Source: Numida meleagris (Eukaryota; Chordata; Aves; Galliformes; Numididae). From it: DNA of 64,000 bases. Position numbers and translations under genes: made by a program. The stretch is from contig NC_034410.1 of the NCBI RefSeq assembly GCF_002078875.1, positions 80,030,333 through 80,094,332 on the forward strand, written 5' to 3'. Shown piece after piece: positions 1-11,700 of the stretch; position 1 is the first letter of the stretch; each line of letters begins with the position of its first letter. The notes beneath the pieces were generated by a model. It was given only the letters and a program-made list of their open reading frames with translations. It was not told the origin of the DNA and searched no databases.

Positions 1-123
1 GTGGCTCTGGGCAGCCTGGTCTAGTGGTTGGCGACCCTGCACTCAGCAGGGGGGTTGAGACTCGATGATCTTTGAGGTCCTTTTCAGCCCAAGCCGTTCT
101 ATGATTCTATGATTCTATGATTC
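1..123 (+). mobile_element. CR1 LINE, 3' end (plus orientation)
   Basis: The segment ends in GATGATCTTTGAGGTCC followed by three tandem copies of an ATTCTATG-type unit, the characteristic CR1 3' terminus. The window starts inside it, so its 5' extent is unknown. It is a non-coding 3' fragment. The preceding text (GGGCAGCCTGGTCTAGTGGTTGG) is typical of the CR1 3' untranslated part, so orientation is secure. Confidence 0.9.
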
Positions 124-1015
124 TCTTCTCACATCTCTGAGCAGATCGCACGGGCAAATCCAGATTTCTTTGTGGATTTCTGTGAGCAGAGGCTGCTATC
201 AACAGTTCACAGTTGTTCTCTGATTCTTCATTATTTTTTCCCTGAATGTAGTATTTCTTCTCCTAATATTTTTATTTCCATTGACAATTTCTGAACTAGA
301 AGTTTAATCCTTCTTTTGGGAACAGTGAGAAGAATGAATGAACCCAAGCCTCTTGACCGTCCTTGTAGTGTTCTCAGTAGGGCAATATTTTGTTGTACTG
401 ATCCACACTTCTACATTCTTTCAGGAAACAGCTGTTTTCAAATTTGTGCTCAAAATTCATACTCACACAGGAAGCTAGCCTCATTTCTCTGGTGTTTGCT
501 GGCCCATGTAATTTGAAACAGATTCAGGCTCATACAAGCGCATGAGTTAGGTGTCTAGCAGTGTGTAGTTGTCCTTCTGCATGGCAATCTCAGGAGAATG
601 TTATTATCTGACTATCTACATTTTTTTTTGTACTTATATTCTCTACTCTCAGCAGAAAGTGACAGCATTTTATTACGGTATCTTCACCAGGTTTAGGAGC
701 TCTATTCACAGCTGTAAGTATTTTATGGGTACACAGCATTTCCTGGTTAATGCACACAATAAGTGTTTGGGACTAAGGTGCATTAGCTAAGCATCTACAT
801 TCTCATCACTGCTGTTGCAAACATCTGACAAGACTGCTAGACAGTTACAGATTTCATTGCTCCTTCTCATTTGCTGAGCCTAATCTTGCTGTTTCCTTTT
901 CTTCCTCAGATTTTCTTTTAACGAATTTTCATCTTAATGATTTTCTATTCAGCCCCTGCGTAGCACTGGTAATACTAACTACTAATACTACTAATACAAA
1001 CTAGTAGTAGTAAGT
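124..1015. other. Unannotated AT-rich sequence
   Basis: No gene or transposon signature was recognised. Small open frames (66 and 73 codons) lack any recognisable domain and are treated as chance. Near 969-1013 there is a short ACT-rich stretch followed by TAGTAGTAGT, which gives a small imperfect inverted repeat. Confidence 0.5.
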
Positions 1016-1155
1016 CACAGAACATCCCAAGTTGGAAGGGACCCACAGGGATCACTGAGTCCAACTCCCAACTCCACACAGCACCATCCAAATCAAAACC
1101 CTTTATCTGAGAGCCAGCGCTCCTGGAGCTCCAGCAGCTCAGGGCCATGCTTTTA
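1016..1155 (-). mobile_element. CR1 LINE 3' fragment
   Basis: The plus strand reads CACAGAACATCCCAAGTTGGAAGGGACCCACAGG and then GAGTCCAACTCC. This is the reverse complement of the CR1 3' end. It is about 140 bp, 5'-truncated, diverged and non-coding. Confidence 0.85.
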
Positions 1156-2504
1156 TATTTCTCATCTTACAGGGCTTTTGTTTAGTTTTTTTCTTGCAGG
1201 TTAATACAATTTTTTTTGACTGTAGGCAATATTTAACACACCTAATTTTAGCCATCTGAGGTCAAATACCATTTGGATGGGTGTAGAAGACACCCTCCTG
1301 AACTGAATTAATCCTTCCTTGAGATAGTTTTCCAAGTGAGCTGGTGTGAATCAACTTAGGGAGCCTGTGTTACTAGTTTTGACCAAAAAATTGATGTGCT
1401 TTGTGGATGGGAGGAGGAATGCTGGAGATGATTATCACCTTACATGATCAAAAAGATTTTGTTGTACTGATGTAGAAATGGGGTTCCAGGAAACTGCAAA
1501 CAGCTACATAACTAGCTATGATCACTTGAAAGGGAACAACATAGAAGAGCTTTTATATGAAATCACCAAGAAGACAGCTTTCAGTTTAATCTGATGATAT
1601 ATTTTCCCCTTTTTTCTTTTGTCTAGGGATCTGCCCTTTTTAAAAGATTTATCAGAAATAATGAGCAAATGTCTTGCTTAATGTATACTCATTTATATAG
1701 GTTCAGGAGAGTGTAGGGCAGTCATTTCTCTGAATATAAAAGTGGATAACAAAATGAGAGCAACACAGGAAGAATTAAATCAACAGACTGAAAAGTTTTT
1801 GGATGCCATTTTGTTTACACCAAAGAGCAAACTGAATTAAAAGAACCTCTACAAACAAGCATTTTAAGTTTTTCAATAGACTTTATTTAAAATTAAGGAT
1901 TAATTCAGTGAGCTGAATTAGAAAGACTCCTTTGCAAGTAGATGTCATTCACTTCTTAAAATTGGATTTATTTGCAGGTGATGGCTAATTAAAAGTAAAG
2001 AATGGCTTTTTGCACTGCAGGCCAAAAAAAAAAAAAATCCTCTAATCCATATTCAAAACTAAATTACTTATGACAACAGTGCACAGAGTTAAACCACTAC
2101 GTGATACTGCTGCAGTATGCCCTGCCCTATAGAGAACTGAGTTCAAGATCAAACAGGAATTTTGCTTTGTAGATTGATGAAGGCTGGGAGACTGTTGAAA
2201 TCTAATGAAAACATTTTCCTCTGGGAGTTTTCTGTTCATGTGCAGATATCTAAGACCCACTGTGAGTTAATTCAGAGTGGCATGAAGCAGTAACTTCATG
2301 TACAGAGAGACTTTCTGCTTCTTGGTGAGCAATGGTGGCAAAGCATAGTAAAGGAGGTATCACGTCACATTATGGTATGTAACAAAAGCTTTTGTAAGAA
2401 AAAGCATAATTGCATATAGTATTTAGATGGCAAATAAATCCCCATTTAGCACAATAATACACATTTGTCATTCTTATGAGATGTGGCAATTACCTACAGT
2501 AGTT
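1156..2504. other. Unannotated sequence
   Basis: No recognisable gene or repeat was seen. An A-tract lies near 2024-2037. A 72-codon minus-strand frame (2042-2260) has no recognisable domain and is treated as chance. Confidence 0.5.
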
Positions 2505-3575
2505 ATAGAATCATAAATTATCCTGAGTTGGAAGGGATCCACAAGGATAATCAAGTCCAGCTATTGGCTCCACACAGGACCACCCAACATTTAAACCCTA
2601 TGTCTGAGAGCATTGTCCAAATGCTTCCTGAACTCTGGCAGGCTTGGTACTGTGACCTCTTGCTTGGGGAGCCTGTTTTAGTGCTCAGCCACCCTCTGGT
2701 GAAGAACCTCTTTGTAATAGCCAATCCAACCCTCTCCTGACACAGCTCCATGCCATTCCTTTGGGTCCCGTCACTGTCACCAAAGAGAAGACATCAGTGC
2801 CCGGCCCTCTACTCCCCTTTTGTGAAAGCTCTAGGCTGTAATGAGGTCTCCCCTCAGTCTCTTCTCTGAGGCAAACAGACCAAGTAACTTCAGCTGCTCC
2901 CTGCATGTCTTTTCCTCTGGACCTTTCGCCATCTTTGTAGCTCTCCTTCCGATGCTCTTTGATAGTTTTATGCCCTTATATTGTGGTACCCAAAACTGCA
3001 CCCAGTGCTTGAGGTGAGGCTGCACAGCACAGAGAAGAGCAGGACAGTCCCTTCCCTCTCCTGGCTCTCAGTGCTGAGCCTGACGCATCCCAGGGTAGAG
3101 TTGGACCTTTTGGCTGCCAGAGCATGTTGCTGAGTCATATTCAACTTGCTGTCAACTACAGCCCCAAATCTCTTTTCTATCAGGCTGCTTTCCAGCCTGT
3201 GGTACCGAGTCTGTACATATATCAAGTACTACCCCATCCCTGGTGCAGAATCCAGCATTTGCTCATGTTAATCTTCATGCAATTGGTGATTGCCCAGCCC
3301 TCCAATTTGTCAAGATCTCACTGCAAGGCCTCTCTACCCTCAATGGAGTCAACAGCTCCTCCCAATTTAGCGTTGTCCACAAATGTACTTAGTATAGTTT
3401 CCAGTGGAGGCGTGAAGTGGAACCCTGTGGAACCTCACTAGTGACTGGCCACCACCCTAATGTAACCCCATTTACTATAACACACACAGGACTTTCCCCT
3501 CATGAACCTGTGTTTGCTGTTACCAATGACTGCAATGTCTTTCAGGTATTTCTCAATAACTAGAAATGAGCCTTA
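2505..3575 (-). mobile_element. CR1 LINE, about 1.07 kb, decayed RT C-terminus
   Basis: The 3' end lies at the left (TAGAATCATAAATT, then GAGTTGGAAGGGATCCACAAGG). It continues through CR1 ORF2 C-terminal sequence read on the minus strand, for example the regions around 2830-3020 and 3100-3440 corresponding to the post-RT part of ORF2. Frames are broken by many stops and indels, so this is a dead copy. The 5' end is truncated near 3575, in the RT domain. Divergence is higher than in the 28.6-kb copy, suggesting an older insertion. Confidence 0.9.
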
Positions 3576-4131
3576 ACTTTTACAGCATACTCTTACTTCT
3601 GAAGCAGCTGAATTGAGAGTTGATGTGGTAGATCCCAGTTTAGCTCTTTAAATAAAAGTTAAATTTTAAAGCCTGAGGCTACTGAGCGCAGCAGCTAAGC
3701 AGGAGGCAGGATTCTAAGATGGACTCTTGGGTTTTGACTGGTTATGCTGTAAAAGATTTCTGGCTGCTAGTGAAAAATGTTTATAAAAAATAGAAAGGCA
3801 TCATTTTTGTATGTCTTCTGTGTATTTCTCTGTTTCATTTCCATAACACTCACAAGAAACATGTCCTGATAGCAACATTATGTAGTAGGGGTAATTCATT
3901 CATTCTGTGTTGTATGGAAGAATTGAATTCTCTTTCAAGATGAAATTTCAAACTTTTGGTTTATGTGCTATTTTTTTTACCTCCCAAATTGCTATGAAGC
4001 AATTTAAAAGTGGCTTTAAAAACAACTTGGGCTTTGGCAATGTTCTTGGAAAATACTCTGTTAGAGTTCAAGAGCCCAACCTTCAGTTTCCAGTTCTGTT
4101 GCTGGTTTGTTGGACAAACCTGATCCAATGC
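3576..4131. other. Unannotated sequence
   Basis: No gene or well-defined transposon was recognised. The minus-strand frame of 125 codons (3961-4338) overlaps the SINE remnant at 4132-4220 and has no domain; it is treated as chance. Confidence 0.45.
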
Positions 4132-4220
4132 ATTTAATCTCTTTCTGTGCCCTGCTTCCACAACTGTGAAATGAAAATGATAACTCTCTACCTCATCTGA
4201 AGTATGTTTATTAAGATTAG
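4132..4220 (+). repeat. MIR-like ancient SINE remnant
   Basis: The order TTTAATCTCTTTCTGTGCC, then CTTCCACAACTGTGAAATG, then ATAACTCTCTACCTCATC, then a GGATTA-like end (AAGATTAG) parallels the conserved MIR core and 3' region (cacttaacctctctgtgcc, tcctcatctgtaaaatg, acctacctcat). The copy is heavily diverged, as expected for an element amplified in early amniotes and present at low copy number in birds. The upstream tRNA-like head could not be delimited. Confidence 0.6.
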
Positions 4221-4460
4221 TATCTCCTATTATTTGATTAGATATAGCTTTGGCCTGTAAAAATACTACTTCAGGTGTAAGCTGATGGCTTGTCTTGTAT
4301 TTCAAGACCCTATTGGACCGGACAGAAAGAGTGGTCAAATGTTTTCTAAGAACATAAAACAGAAAACAACAACCCTCAGGTAGGATGACTTTTTTACAAT
4401 TTATTCTTTTTCAATTTATAAAAGACTTCATTGTGGTTTAATGGGGCAGATAGCTAAGTA
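4221..4460. other. Unannotated sequence between SINE and CR1
   Basis: AT-rich sequence with nothing recognisable. Confidence 0.4.
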
Positions 4461-5100
4461 TAGAATCATGGAATCATAGCATGGCTTGGCTTGGAAGTGA
4501 CCCCAAAGATCATCTAGTTCCAGCCCCCCTGCCACAGGCAGGACCACCAACCTCCAGATCTGGTACTAGACCAGGTTGCCCAGGGTCTCATCCAACCTGG
4601 TCTTGAACATCTGCAGGGATGGAGCATCCACAGCTTCTCTGGGCAGCCTGTTCCAGCACCTCACCACTCTCTCTGTAAAAAAAACTTTCCCCTGATATCC
4701 AATCTAAACCTTCTCTCCTTGAGCTTAAAACCATTCCCTCTTGTCCTATCACTGTCTGCCCTTGTAAAAAAGTTGAGTCCCCTCCAGTTTATAATCCTCT
4801 TTTAAATACTGGAAGGCTGCAGTGAGGTGTCCTCGCAGCCTTATCTTCTTCAGGCTGAACAAGCCCAGCTCCCTCAGCCTGTCTTTGTAGGGGAGGTGCT
4901 CCAGCCCTCTGATCATCTTCATGGTCCTCTTCTGGACCCTCTCCAACAGCTCCACATATTTCTTGTATTGGGGGCCCCAAAGGCCCCAGACCTGGACACA
5001 ATACTCCAGATGAGGCCTCACAAAGGCAGAGTAGAGAGGGACAATCACCTCCCTGTCCCTGTTGGCCACCCCTCTTCTGATGGAGCCCAGGATACCATTA
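4461..5100 (-). mobile_element. CR1 LINE, ORF2 C-terminal part
   Basis: The 3' end at the left shows the AATCATGGAATCATAG tail. The minus strand from about 5097 to 4750 is still open for over 110 codons and encodes the typical post-RT CR1 segment, with motifs such as [13 protein letters not shown] and [20 protein letters not shown]. It stops abruptly at an LTR edge near 5100. The CR1 does not obviously resume on the far side of the LTR, so either the LTR inserted at the CR1 5' truncation point or later deletion removed the rest. Confidence 0.93.
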
Positions 5101-5130
5101 GCAAAGAAGTACCACACAGTACTTCTTTGC
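5101..5130. repeat. 12-bp perfect inverted repeat at CR1/LTR junction
   Basis: GCAAAGAAGTAC (5101-5112) is followed by a 6-bp spacer, CACACA, and then its exact reverse complement GTACTTCTTTGC (5119-5130). It sits exactly at the boundary between the CR1 and the LTR. It could fold as a hairpin. It may be a secondary rearrangement of the LTR 3' end rather than a functional site. Confidence 0.8.
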
Positions 5131-5677
5131 TTTCCCCCTCTCACCCCTAGTAGGATGGGGTAGAAAATGAAAAGCAAAGTTGAACCCGTGAGCTGTGATA
5201 AAAACTCTTTACTAAGACAGGAAAGGAGGGTAAAAAAATAACAGTAATGATAATTTTATATATATATATATATGTATACAATGCAAGTGATGCACAAGCA
5301 ATTGCTCACTTCCCACCAATTGATGCCCAGCCAGTCTCCAAGCAGCAGCTTCCCACCTGGCCAACTCTCCACTGTTTTTCATGTTTCTTTTTTTCTCATG
5401 ATGTCATACGGTATGCGTTATTCCTTTGGCCAGTTTAGGTTAGCTGTCCTGGTTCAGTCCCTTCCCAGCTCTTTGTGCCCTCCAGCCCCCTCACTGGCAG
5501 GATAGTACAAGAAGCTGTGAAACTGAAATGTCCTTGGCTCTGTACAGCCACTGCTCAGCATCAACTAAACCATTGGTGTGTTATCAACATAGTTTTTCTC
5601 CTAAAGCCCCCTAAAGAACGTAGCATCATATCACGAAGGAAAAATCAACTCTGTCCCAGCTGGCCCCAGGACAGTCT
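5101..5677 (-). mobile_element. Solo LTR, avian ERV (family A here), minus orientation
   Basis: The reverse complement begins TGTCCTGGGGCCAGCTGGGA with AGAGTTGATTTTCC, GGAGAAAAAC, ACAGAGCCAAGGAC, CCAGGACAGC and AAACTGGCCAAAGGAAT in order, and ends in a TGTGTGG-type segment. The same block order is found at 16532-17080 and 57882-58205. No internal retroviral sequence is attached, so this is a solo LTR. A (TA)n tract (about 5257-5273) and an A/T-rich promoter-like region lie inside it. No clear target-site duplication was found because the left edge abuts a truncated CR1. Confidence 0.8.
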
Positions 5678-7689
5678 TGTAAAGTTTGATTCCCAAAACC
5701 ATTCTGTGACTGGCTGTCTGGAAGACAAAAAAAAAAAAAAAAAAAGGGAAATGAGAGATCAACTAAACAAGAGTGCTAAACTAAGTAGTTATGAAGTAAT
5801 TAGATTTACCTTTTTTTACTTCATCTGTCAAAACTTCCTCACCCAGGTTTATGGTGTTGTCAGTGATTAGGTAGATAGTTAATTAACCGTAAGAATGTTC
5901 TGAAGTTGTTGAAGGAGTTAATGTTCACAAATTTAGTCTATATGGTGTACATTTTCAGAAATCTGTTTGCTGAAATAGTTATGCATCTCCCTTTGTTGCC
6001 AAGTTGAGTTACCTGAGAAAGAAAAAAATGTAGTTTTGTGTAATAGACCAGATTACACTCAGTCATGCACTCAGTAGCATAAATCAGTGTAAATCTATGA
6101 AATTAAAATCACGTTTAATCTCTCTTCTTAGTCCATGGATGACACAATAATAATAGAAGGGGAGAAGAATTCAGACTATAGTTTTTATTGATTAGCTTAT
6201 TTCAAAGTGGCTTAGTACTTCTGAAAGGGCAAAAAAAAATATTCATCCCCTGAAGTAGTACAAACACAAAATAGAATCTTTTGAAAATGACGTTTTTGAA
6301 ATAATCCTGTTGACTTCTACGTTAATGGAATAAAACAGAAGTTATGATTATGATGTATTTATGTAATTCAGAAGTCAGCTTTTTCCAGAGTTTCTAGATA
6401 GAAGAAATACAATTAAGTCATGATGGAAGGTCTTAGTTCCCAGTTAGAGACACTCAATTTTCTGAAAGTTAATGGTTTTATCTTGAAAGACTGTGTTTCG
6501 TGTATTTACAGTGCAAATAGCGGTTTGGAAATAAGAACCAAACTTCAACTGAAACAAACCTCTGAAAAATACAAAAAACAATACATTTGAGACATCTAAG
6601 CTTCCTTACTCCTCTCAGAAGAGGGCTAATTTGTGAAAATACGTGTGTTGATTCAAATTTGTCACTGGTTGTCATGGAATTGCTTCTCATCTCCAGAGAC
6701 TGCATATATTCTTAGCTACTTATCATTCTACTTGAGGTCCCAAAAGAGAGCAAATAGTCCTTGCATAAATAAATCTTTCATCTTTGTCCTGCCTTATTCA
6801 TCAGTGTGGTTATATAGCACTTCAACCAGATATAGGAAATGCGAGCAGTCTGTGTCCTTGGCACTATGGAAGTAAAAAAAATGTATATATATACACATTT
6901 CCTCATTATGGAGGGAAAAAAGGGGGGGGGGGGGGAAGGGATAATAAGTAACCTGAGAGACTTGGATTGCATTTTAGGTTGAATAAATTATCGCCTTGCA
7001 AATACACATGTAACCTGGAATAAAACAGTTGAGTATCTGTCATCTGTTTTTGCAAATTTCTTATCTACTTAAAGTAACCAGACTTTTACTCATGATCTAG
7101 AACTTTGCTGTTGACAAGATCTTAAGAATTCTTTCACTGTAGGATTTTCCTCTCACTGGCTTTGCCTGAGTTCCCCAGCAATGTTGTGTGAGAAAGTCAG
7201 GGACCTGGTTAAGATACTGCAGAAATATTTGGTATGGGGGTAAGTCTTTATCCTTAATATGAACAAAGCATTTTGGAGAGTTACAGCAGACAGTCTGGTC
7301 TAATAGTGAGAATCTGCTATGGCAAATACAAATACTTGTACACTGACAGTGTGTTTGTTTTACCTGAAATTTTTAGACACAAACCTCAGTCATGCTAGGT
7401 CCGATGAATATTACTACTGAAATCAGTAAGACTAGCAAAATGCATCAAGTAAAGCATGGAATTAAGTATCATTCTATAGTAGTGACAAAATGGCTGATCA
7501 GAATGTGCAATAAGATATTCTTTCTATGTATTCATAGTCAATTTTTTTTTTATACTCTTCTGTGACCTGCAAGAAAGGAGAGTTAACACATGCAAACACT
7601 AGTTACTTAGTTCCTCTTGGTGAGACTCTGCATGTCCTGTTGTAACTTGGTTCTCTTAAGGTACAACCACATTGTCGCTAGGCTCTAGT
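5678..7689. other. Unannotated sequence with homopolymer tracts
   Basis: Nothing coding was recognised. It includes a poly-A tract at about 5729-5747 and a run of about 15 G near 6922-6936 that could form G-rich structure and is likely length-variable. The open frames here are 60 to 131 codons long, low-complexity or AT-driven, and lack domains. Confidence 0.5.
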
Positions 7690-7945
7690 GAACTCTAACA
7701 GGCTTGGTACTGTGACCACTGCCCTGGGGAGCCTGTTTCAGTGCCTGATCACCCTCTCGTGAAGAACTTTTTCCTGATATCCACCCTTACCCTCCCCTGA
7801 CACAGCTCCATGCCATTCTTTTGGGTCCTGTTGGTGTCACCAGAGAACAGAGCTCAGCGCTACTCTTCCTCTCCCCTGTGAGGAGCTGCAGGCTGCCATG
7901 AAGTTTCCCCTCAGTCTCTTCCTCTCTGGGCTGAACACAGAGTTC
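7690..7945 (-). mobile_element. CR1 LINE internal fragment
   Basis: The plus strand shows CAGGCTTGGTACTGTGACC, CTGGGGAGCCTGTTTCAGTG, CTGACACAGCTCCATGCCATT and CCCCTCAGTCTCTTCC. These occur in the same order as in the 2505-3575 copy (compare 2639-2870). The 3' tail is missing, so this is an internal fragment, about 80 percent similar by eye to the 2.5-kb copy. Confidence 0.88.
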
Positions 7946-8249
7946 ACCAGTTTCTCTGAAAAAGAAATCTCATTATAACAGTACCTATGTCTATTGTGTT
8001 TTATCATTATCAGTTTAGTAATTCAAATGCTTATAAGACATTCATGTTAAAAGAAACCAATCAAAGGAGAAAACAAATGATTATTTGTAACTCCAAGAAC
8101 TGCATGACCTTGAAAATAAAAGATCACAAAGGATCTGAAAATATGGTGCAACATAGAAATGATTTAAAATACTCTTAAAAGAAACAGCTGTAGCAAGATG
8201 AGAAGAAAACAGATAATTGACACCAGATGTCCCTCTCAGACAGTGATGA

Positions 8250-8660
8250 AAGAGTAATTACAGAGGGAAAGATAGCATCCTGCAGGGAGCAGATGAGCTT
8301 TACCAGCAGCTCTACAAGGATGCATAGAGACAAACATGACAAGTTTCACCACCTCCTATGACATAAAAAGGGACATGAAGAAATAATCTTACCTTATGCT
8401 ATAGAGAGAGTCATGAAGACTTTAAGAGGAAAAATACCTGGGACAGATGGCATCACTAGTGATATCATAAAAGTTGGAGGGAACCCGGTAATCCAACCAG
8501 AAAAGCTAATTAACTTGAACTACAGTGAAAAAAGTGTCAACGGACTGGAATTATACTATAATTACTGTTCTGCACTGTAGAAATCCCAAGGGTCCTAAAA
8601 GACATACAGCCTTCTTTTAGACTTCCAGCCATTTCTTGTGTTGTTGAGCACATTAGCAGA
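8250..8660 (+). mobile_element. Ancient non-LTR retrotransposon RT remnant (RTE-like)
   Basis: From 8392 the plus strand translates to a segment containing MKTLRGKIPGTDGITSDII followed by KVGGNP, matching the conserved 'KAPGxDGIxxEllKaGG' block at the start of LINE reverse transcriptases. After a frameshift, 8543 onward reads DWNYTIITVLHCRNPKGPK, matching the 'DWk.aiI..LhKKGd.kdl.nYRPI' block that follows. Just upstream, ILQGADELYQQLYKDA (about 8275-8325) resembles the 'I..RW.EY..ELY' linker. Stops and frameshifts show it is long dead. The clade is inferred; RTE-like is favoured over CR1, whose RT motifs differ. Confidence 0.65.
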
Positions 8661-8700
8661 GCATTTAACTATTGTAGTAGCTACAATTTAACTACCCCAA

Positions 8701-11700
8701 AATAGATAAAAATATTTCATAGAATGTGTTACTAGTTGACGTAGTAAACTACTAAAAGCACATCTCCATCTATTTGCCTAGGTTATTAACTAGCAATATA
8801 TAAAAAATAAATCCCCCCCCCAACAAAAAAATAACACAGCACTCCTTGCGCACTCCCTAGGGAGAGGATGAGAGTGATCATAAACTACATGTGACAGATG
8901 TTATGACTAACATCTGAGTCAGAGTGCTTAAATCTCTACTGGGAAGCAATTACATTACAGCGATAAGGGTGTCTCAAGAATCTGCGCAGAGGAGAAAATT
9001 ATAAGCAAAAAGTAACCTTTGAATATATCTACACCTCCTTTCTGAATAAATGTTAATACTGATATGTAAGTTTTCAATCCATAATTGACAAACACATCTA
9101 ATATTTTCTTCAGTATTTTTTAAAGTGACGCTAGACACTGATCAGATTTGTTCAGAACTTAAGATACTGAATTACTAGTCAATTATATCGATATCTAATA
9201 AACTAATCTGTATTTAGGAATTGCTGAACAATATTATTCTCTTTGATTATATGTCTGCATCTTGTATTATGCTGAAGAAACTAGCTTTCAGATGACCTTT
9301 TAAGTTTATTTTGCTTTTGCTTTGTTTTCTAATTTGATTCTCATTTGTTAATGCTGTATTAATCCAACAAACAAAAAAAAATAACAGAATTAATTTTGAA
9401 GATTTTCATGACAGTGGAGCATTGTGGGAGTTTTCTTGGGAATGTTTTAATTAATCTTATTTTTTTTTATTTAGCTAATATGGGCTTCAGCACAGAAAGG
9501 TGAAACAATGTTAGAGCTTTTTGCTTCAGTATCAAAATAATTCCTGAGGAACTCTAATTAGATTTCTCTTTGTTTACGTTATTTTCTAAGGTAGTCTTTG
9601 GTGAGAATATTCATTCATAGAACAATGAGTGGAGAATTTAAATAAAACTTCTGGTTAACTTTCTATCAGGTTAGAAACTCTCCTCAAGGAGCAGTGGAAA
9701 CATTACTATGTGACTTGAAGAAATGTTTCAATTTTAATAATACTGCATTGAGGATTTCATATAGAAGTGTTGGATGTGGAAATAAATCTTCATGAGTTGA
9801 AGAGAGTCTTATCAGTATAGATAGTATCTTTGTTGATAGATCAAGACAGAATGAAAATTATATTTATTCAGTGAGCTATGGACCAAAGCCATGTTGAATT
9901 GCATTGGTTTTTGCTATCTATACTTTTTAAAAGCATTGGTAAAATAATTTGGATGTTAGTCTAATATTTATGCTTTCTTGAATACTTGTATCAGTATGGA
10001 CAAAAACACATTTGTGCACTCAAGAAGAGGTTTACAATATGGGTGTATTTATGGCTTTCAGCAGTGGAATTTTCAGAGGGAAGATTAAAAACCTTCAAAA
10101 AATGTTTGCAATGACGGCATGAATGTTTCAGATAGGGGGCTCATGCTCTTCAAATTGCTCTAGACATGGATTTTAAATAAGCAGGTTTCCACTCTTGAAT
10201 AGCGCCATTGAGTGTACTCCATCAAGACAACTGGCAGTCCAAACAAAGAACATTATCAAACACGTGTGAGATGGTAATTATGCAACTGTCATTAGTCAAA
10301 TCAGCAGCTGTTAGAAGAAAACTAAGTGACAGATGGAAACATTCTTTTCCTTCCTCCTCTTCCATTTCCCTCCCTATCTCTGCCTATATGAGACCCTTTT
10401 TTAAAATTGGAACTGCCTGAGAAAGTAGGGTATTAAAAATAAAGATGAATCACTTTCTTGTAACTTGTGCTCAGCTTTGAAAATATGTTCCAAATAGGTA
10501 AGTAATGAACAACATTGCCCTCTGATGGGCTCTGTTCTGTTCTGTCAGGATTAAATATGCACAAAATAATTTCATTTCTGGTTTTGTGAGGAGAAAGACA
10601 AAACTACTTGAAGAAGTAGATCTGAGCTGCATCTTTCAAAACAGATTTACTTGATTTTATGGAATGTGTTGAAGCCTGCCTGAAGTAAAAGCTCCTCTTA
10701 AGTGACTGCCTAGATGGGTTCCAGTGTCTGTTTCTTCTTAAGCATGCAAATTCTGCCTTTGTGAAGCCATAAGATTTCAATGAGACCAATTAAGTTTAAG
10801 AAAACATGTAAATGGTATGCCAGACCTGGGCCTCATAATAACATTAGCTTTCTCTTAGTTATGATGGTGGTTGGGTGAAATCATGAGAGCTGACCAAATC
10901 AATGCCAGAAAATCATAAAAACAAATTAAAGCAAACCTTTTCAAAATTTGTTGTCTCTAGAAGGTCTGAAACAGATATACCAAAATAGGTAACAATTGCT
11001 GCTGGTATACTATTGACCAATCAAAACTATGAAATATCAGATTTACAAGAATCCAAAGGAAAATAATGAAATTCAGAACAGTTCAGAAACTTGATGATAT
11101 ATGCTCCCTTATCCAAAATCTGCACATGGGTTTTGGAAATTGGGCTATACCGAAACTAAAAGCTCAAACTGTTAATAATCAGCATTGAATCCCAGTATTC
11201 AAACTTGAGGTTTCCCCTATTATAAAAATCATTAACAACAGTGGCTGTCAGTATGAAATAGATTTCTGGGTTTCCTTCTTTATTCCACATCTCTGTAACC
11301 ACTTATAAACCAGGGACATAAAACTGAGATATATTAATGTGCTTTTCTATTATTCACAGGGTCGTAAAACTACAATCACAGAGGGAAGTAAATGATGCTC
11401 AGCAGAAATACTAAATAGCTAAGTAAATAAGACTTAGATGAAAATGATACCACCGGAACAGTTTACTTTTTGATTCAAAGGATACTGATAATTGGTTTAC
11501 ATGCAGCACATTGAATCAGAATACAGTGATCAAGCTAACTTTCCTTTGAAGTCATCCTTGCCATTTCCAGCATTACTAAATCTGATTCAGTGAATGAAGT
11601 TGGCAGTGAATTCCAGCCTCACTGAAGTTCATGGCAAAATCTCATTTGGTTTTCATACGTAAATATTTCTTCATGCCATGTTCTCATGTCTTGAGAATAG

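Noticed and set aside
3961..4338. 125-codon minus-strand frame
   Set aside because: It overlaps a MIR-like SINE remnant and has no domain; a chance frame.
4749..5177. 142-codon minus-strand frame as a candidate gene
   Set aside because: It is the CR1 ORF2 C-terminal segment running into an LTR; part of a truncated retrotransposon.
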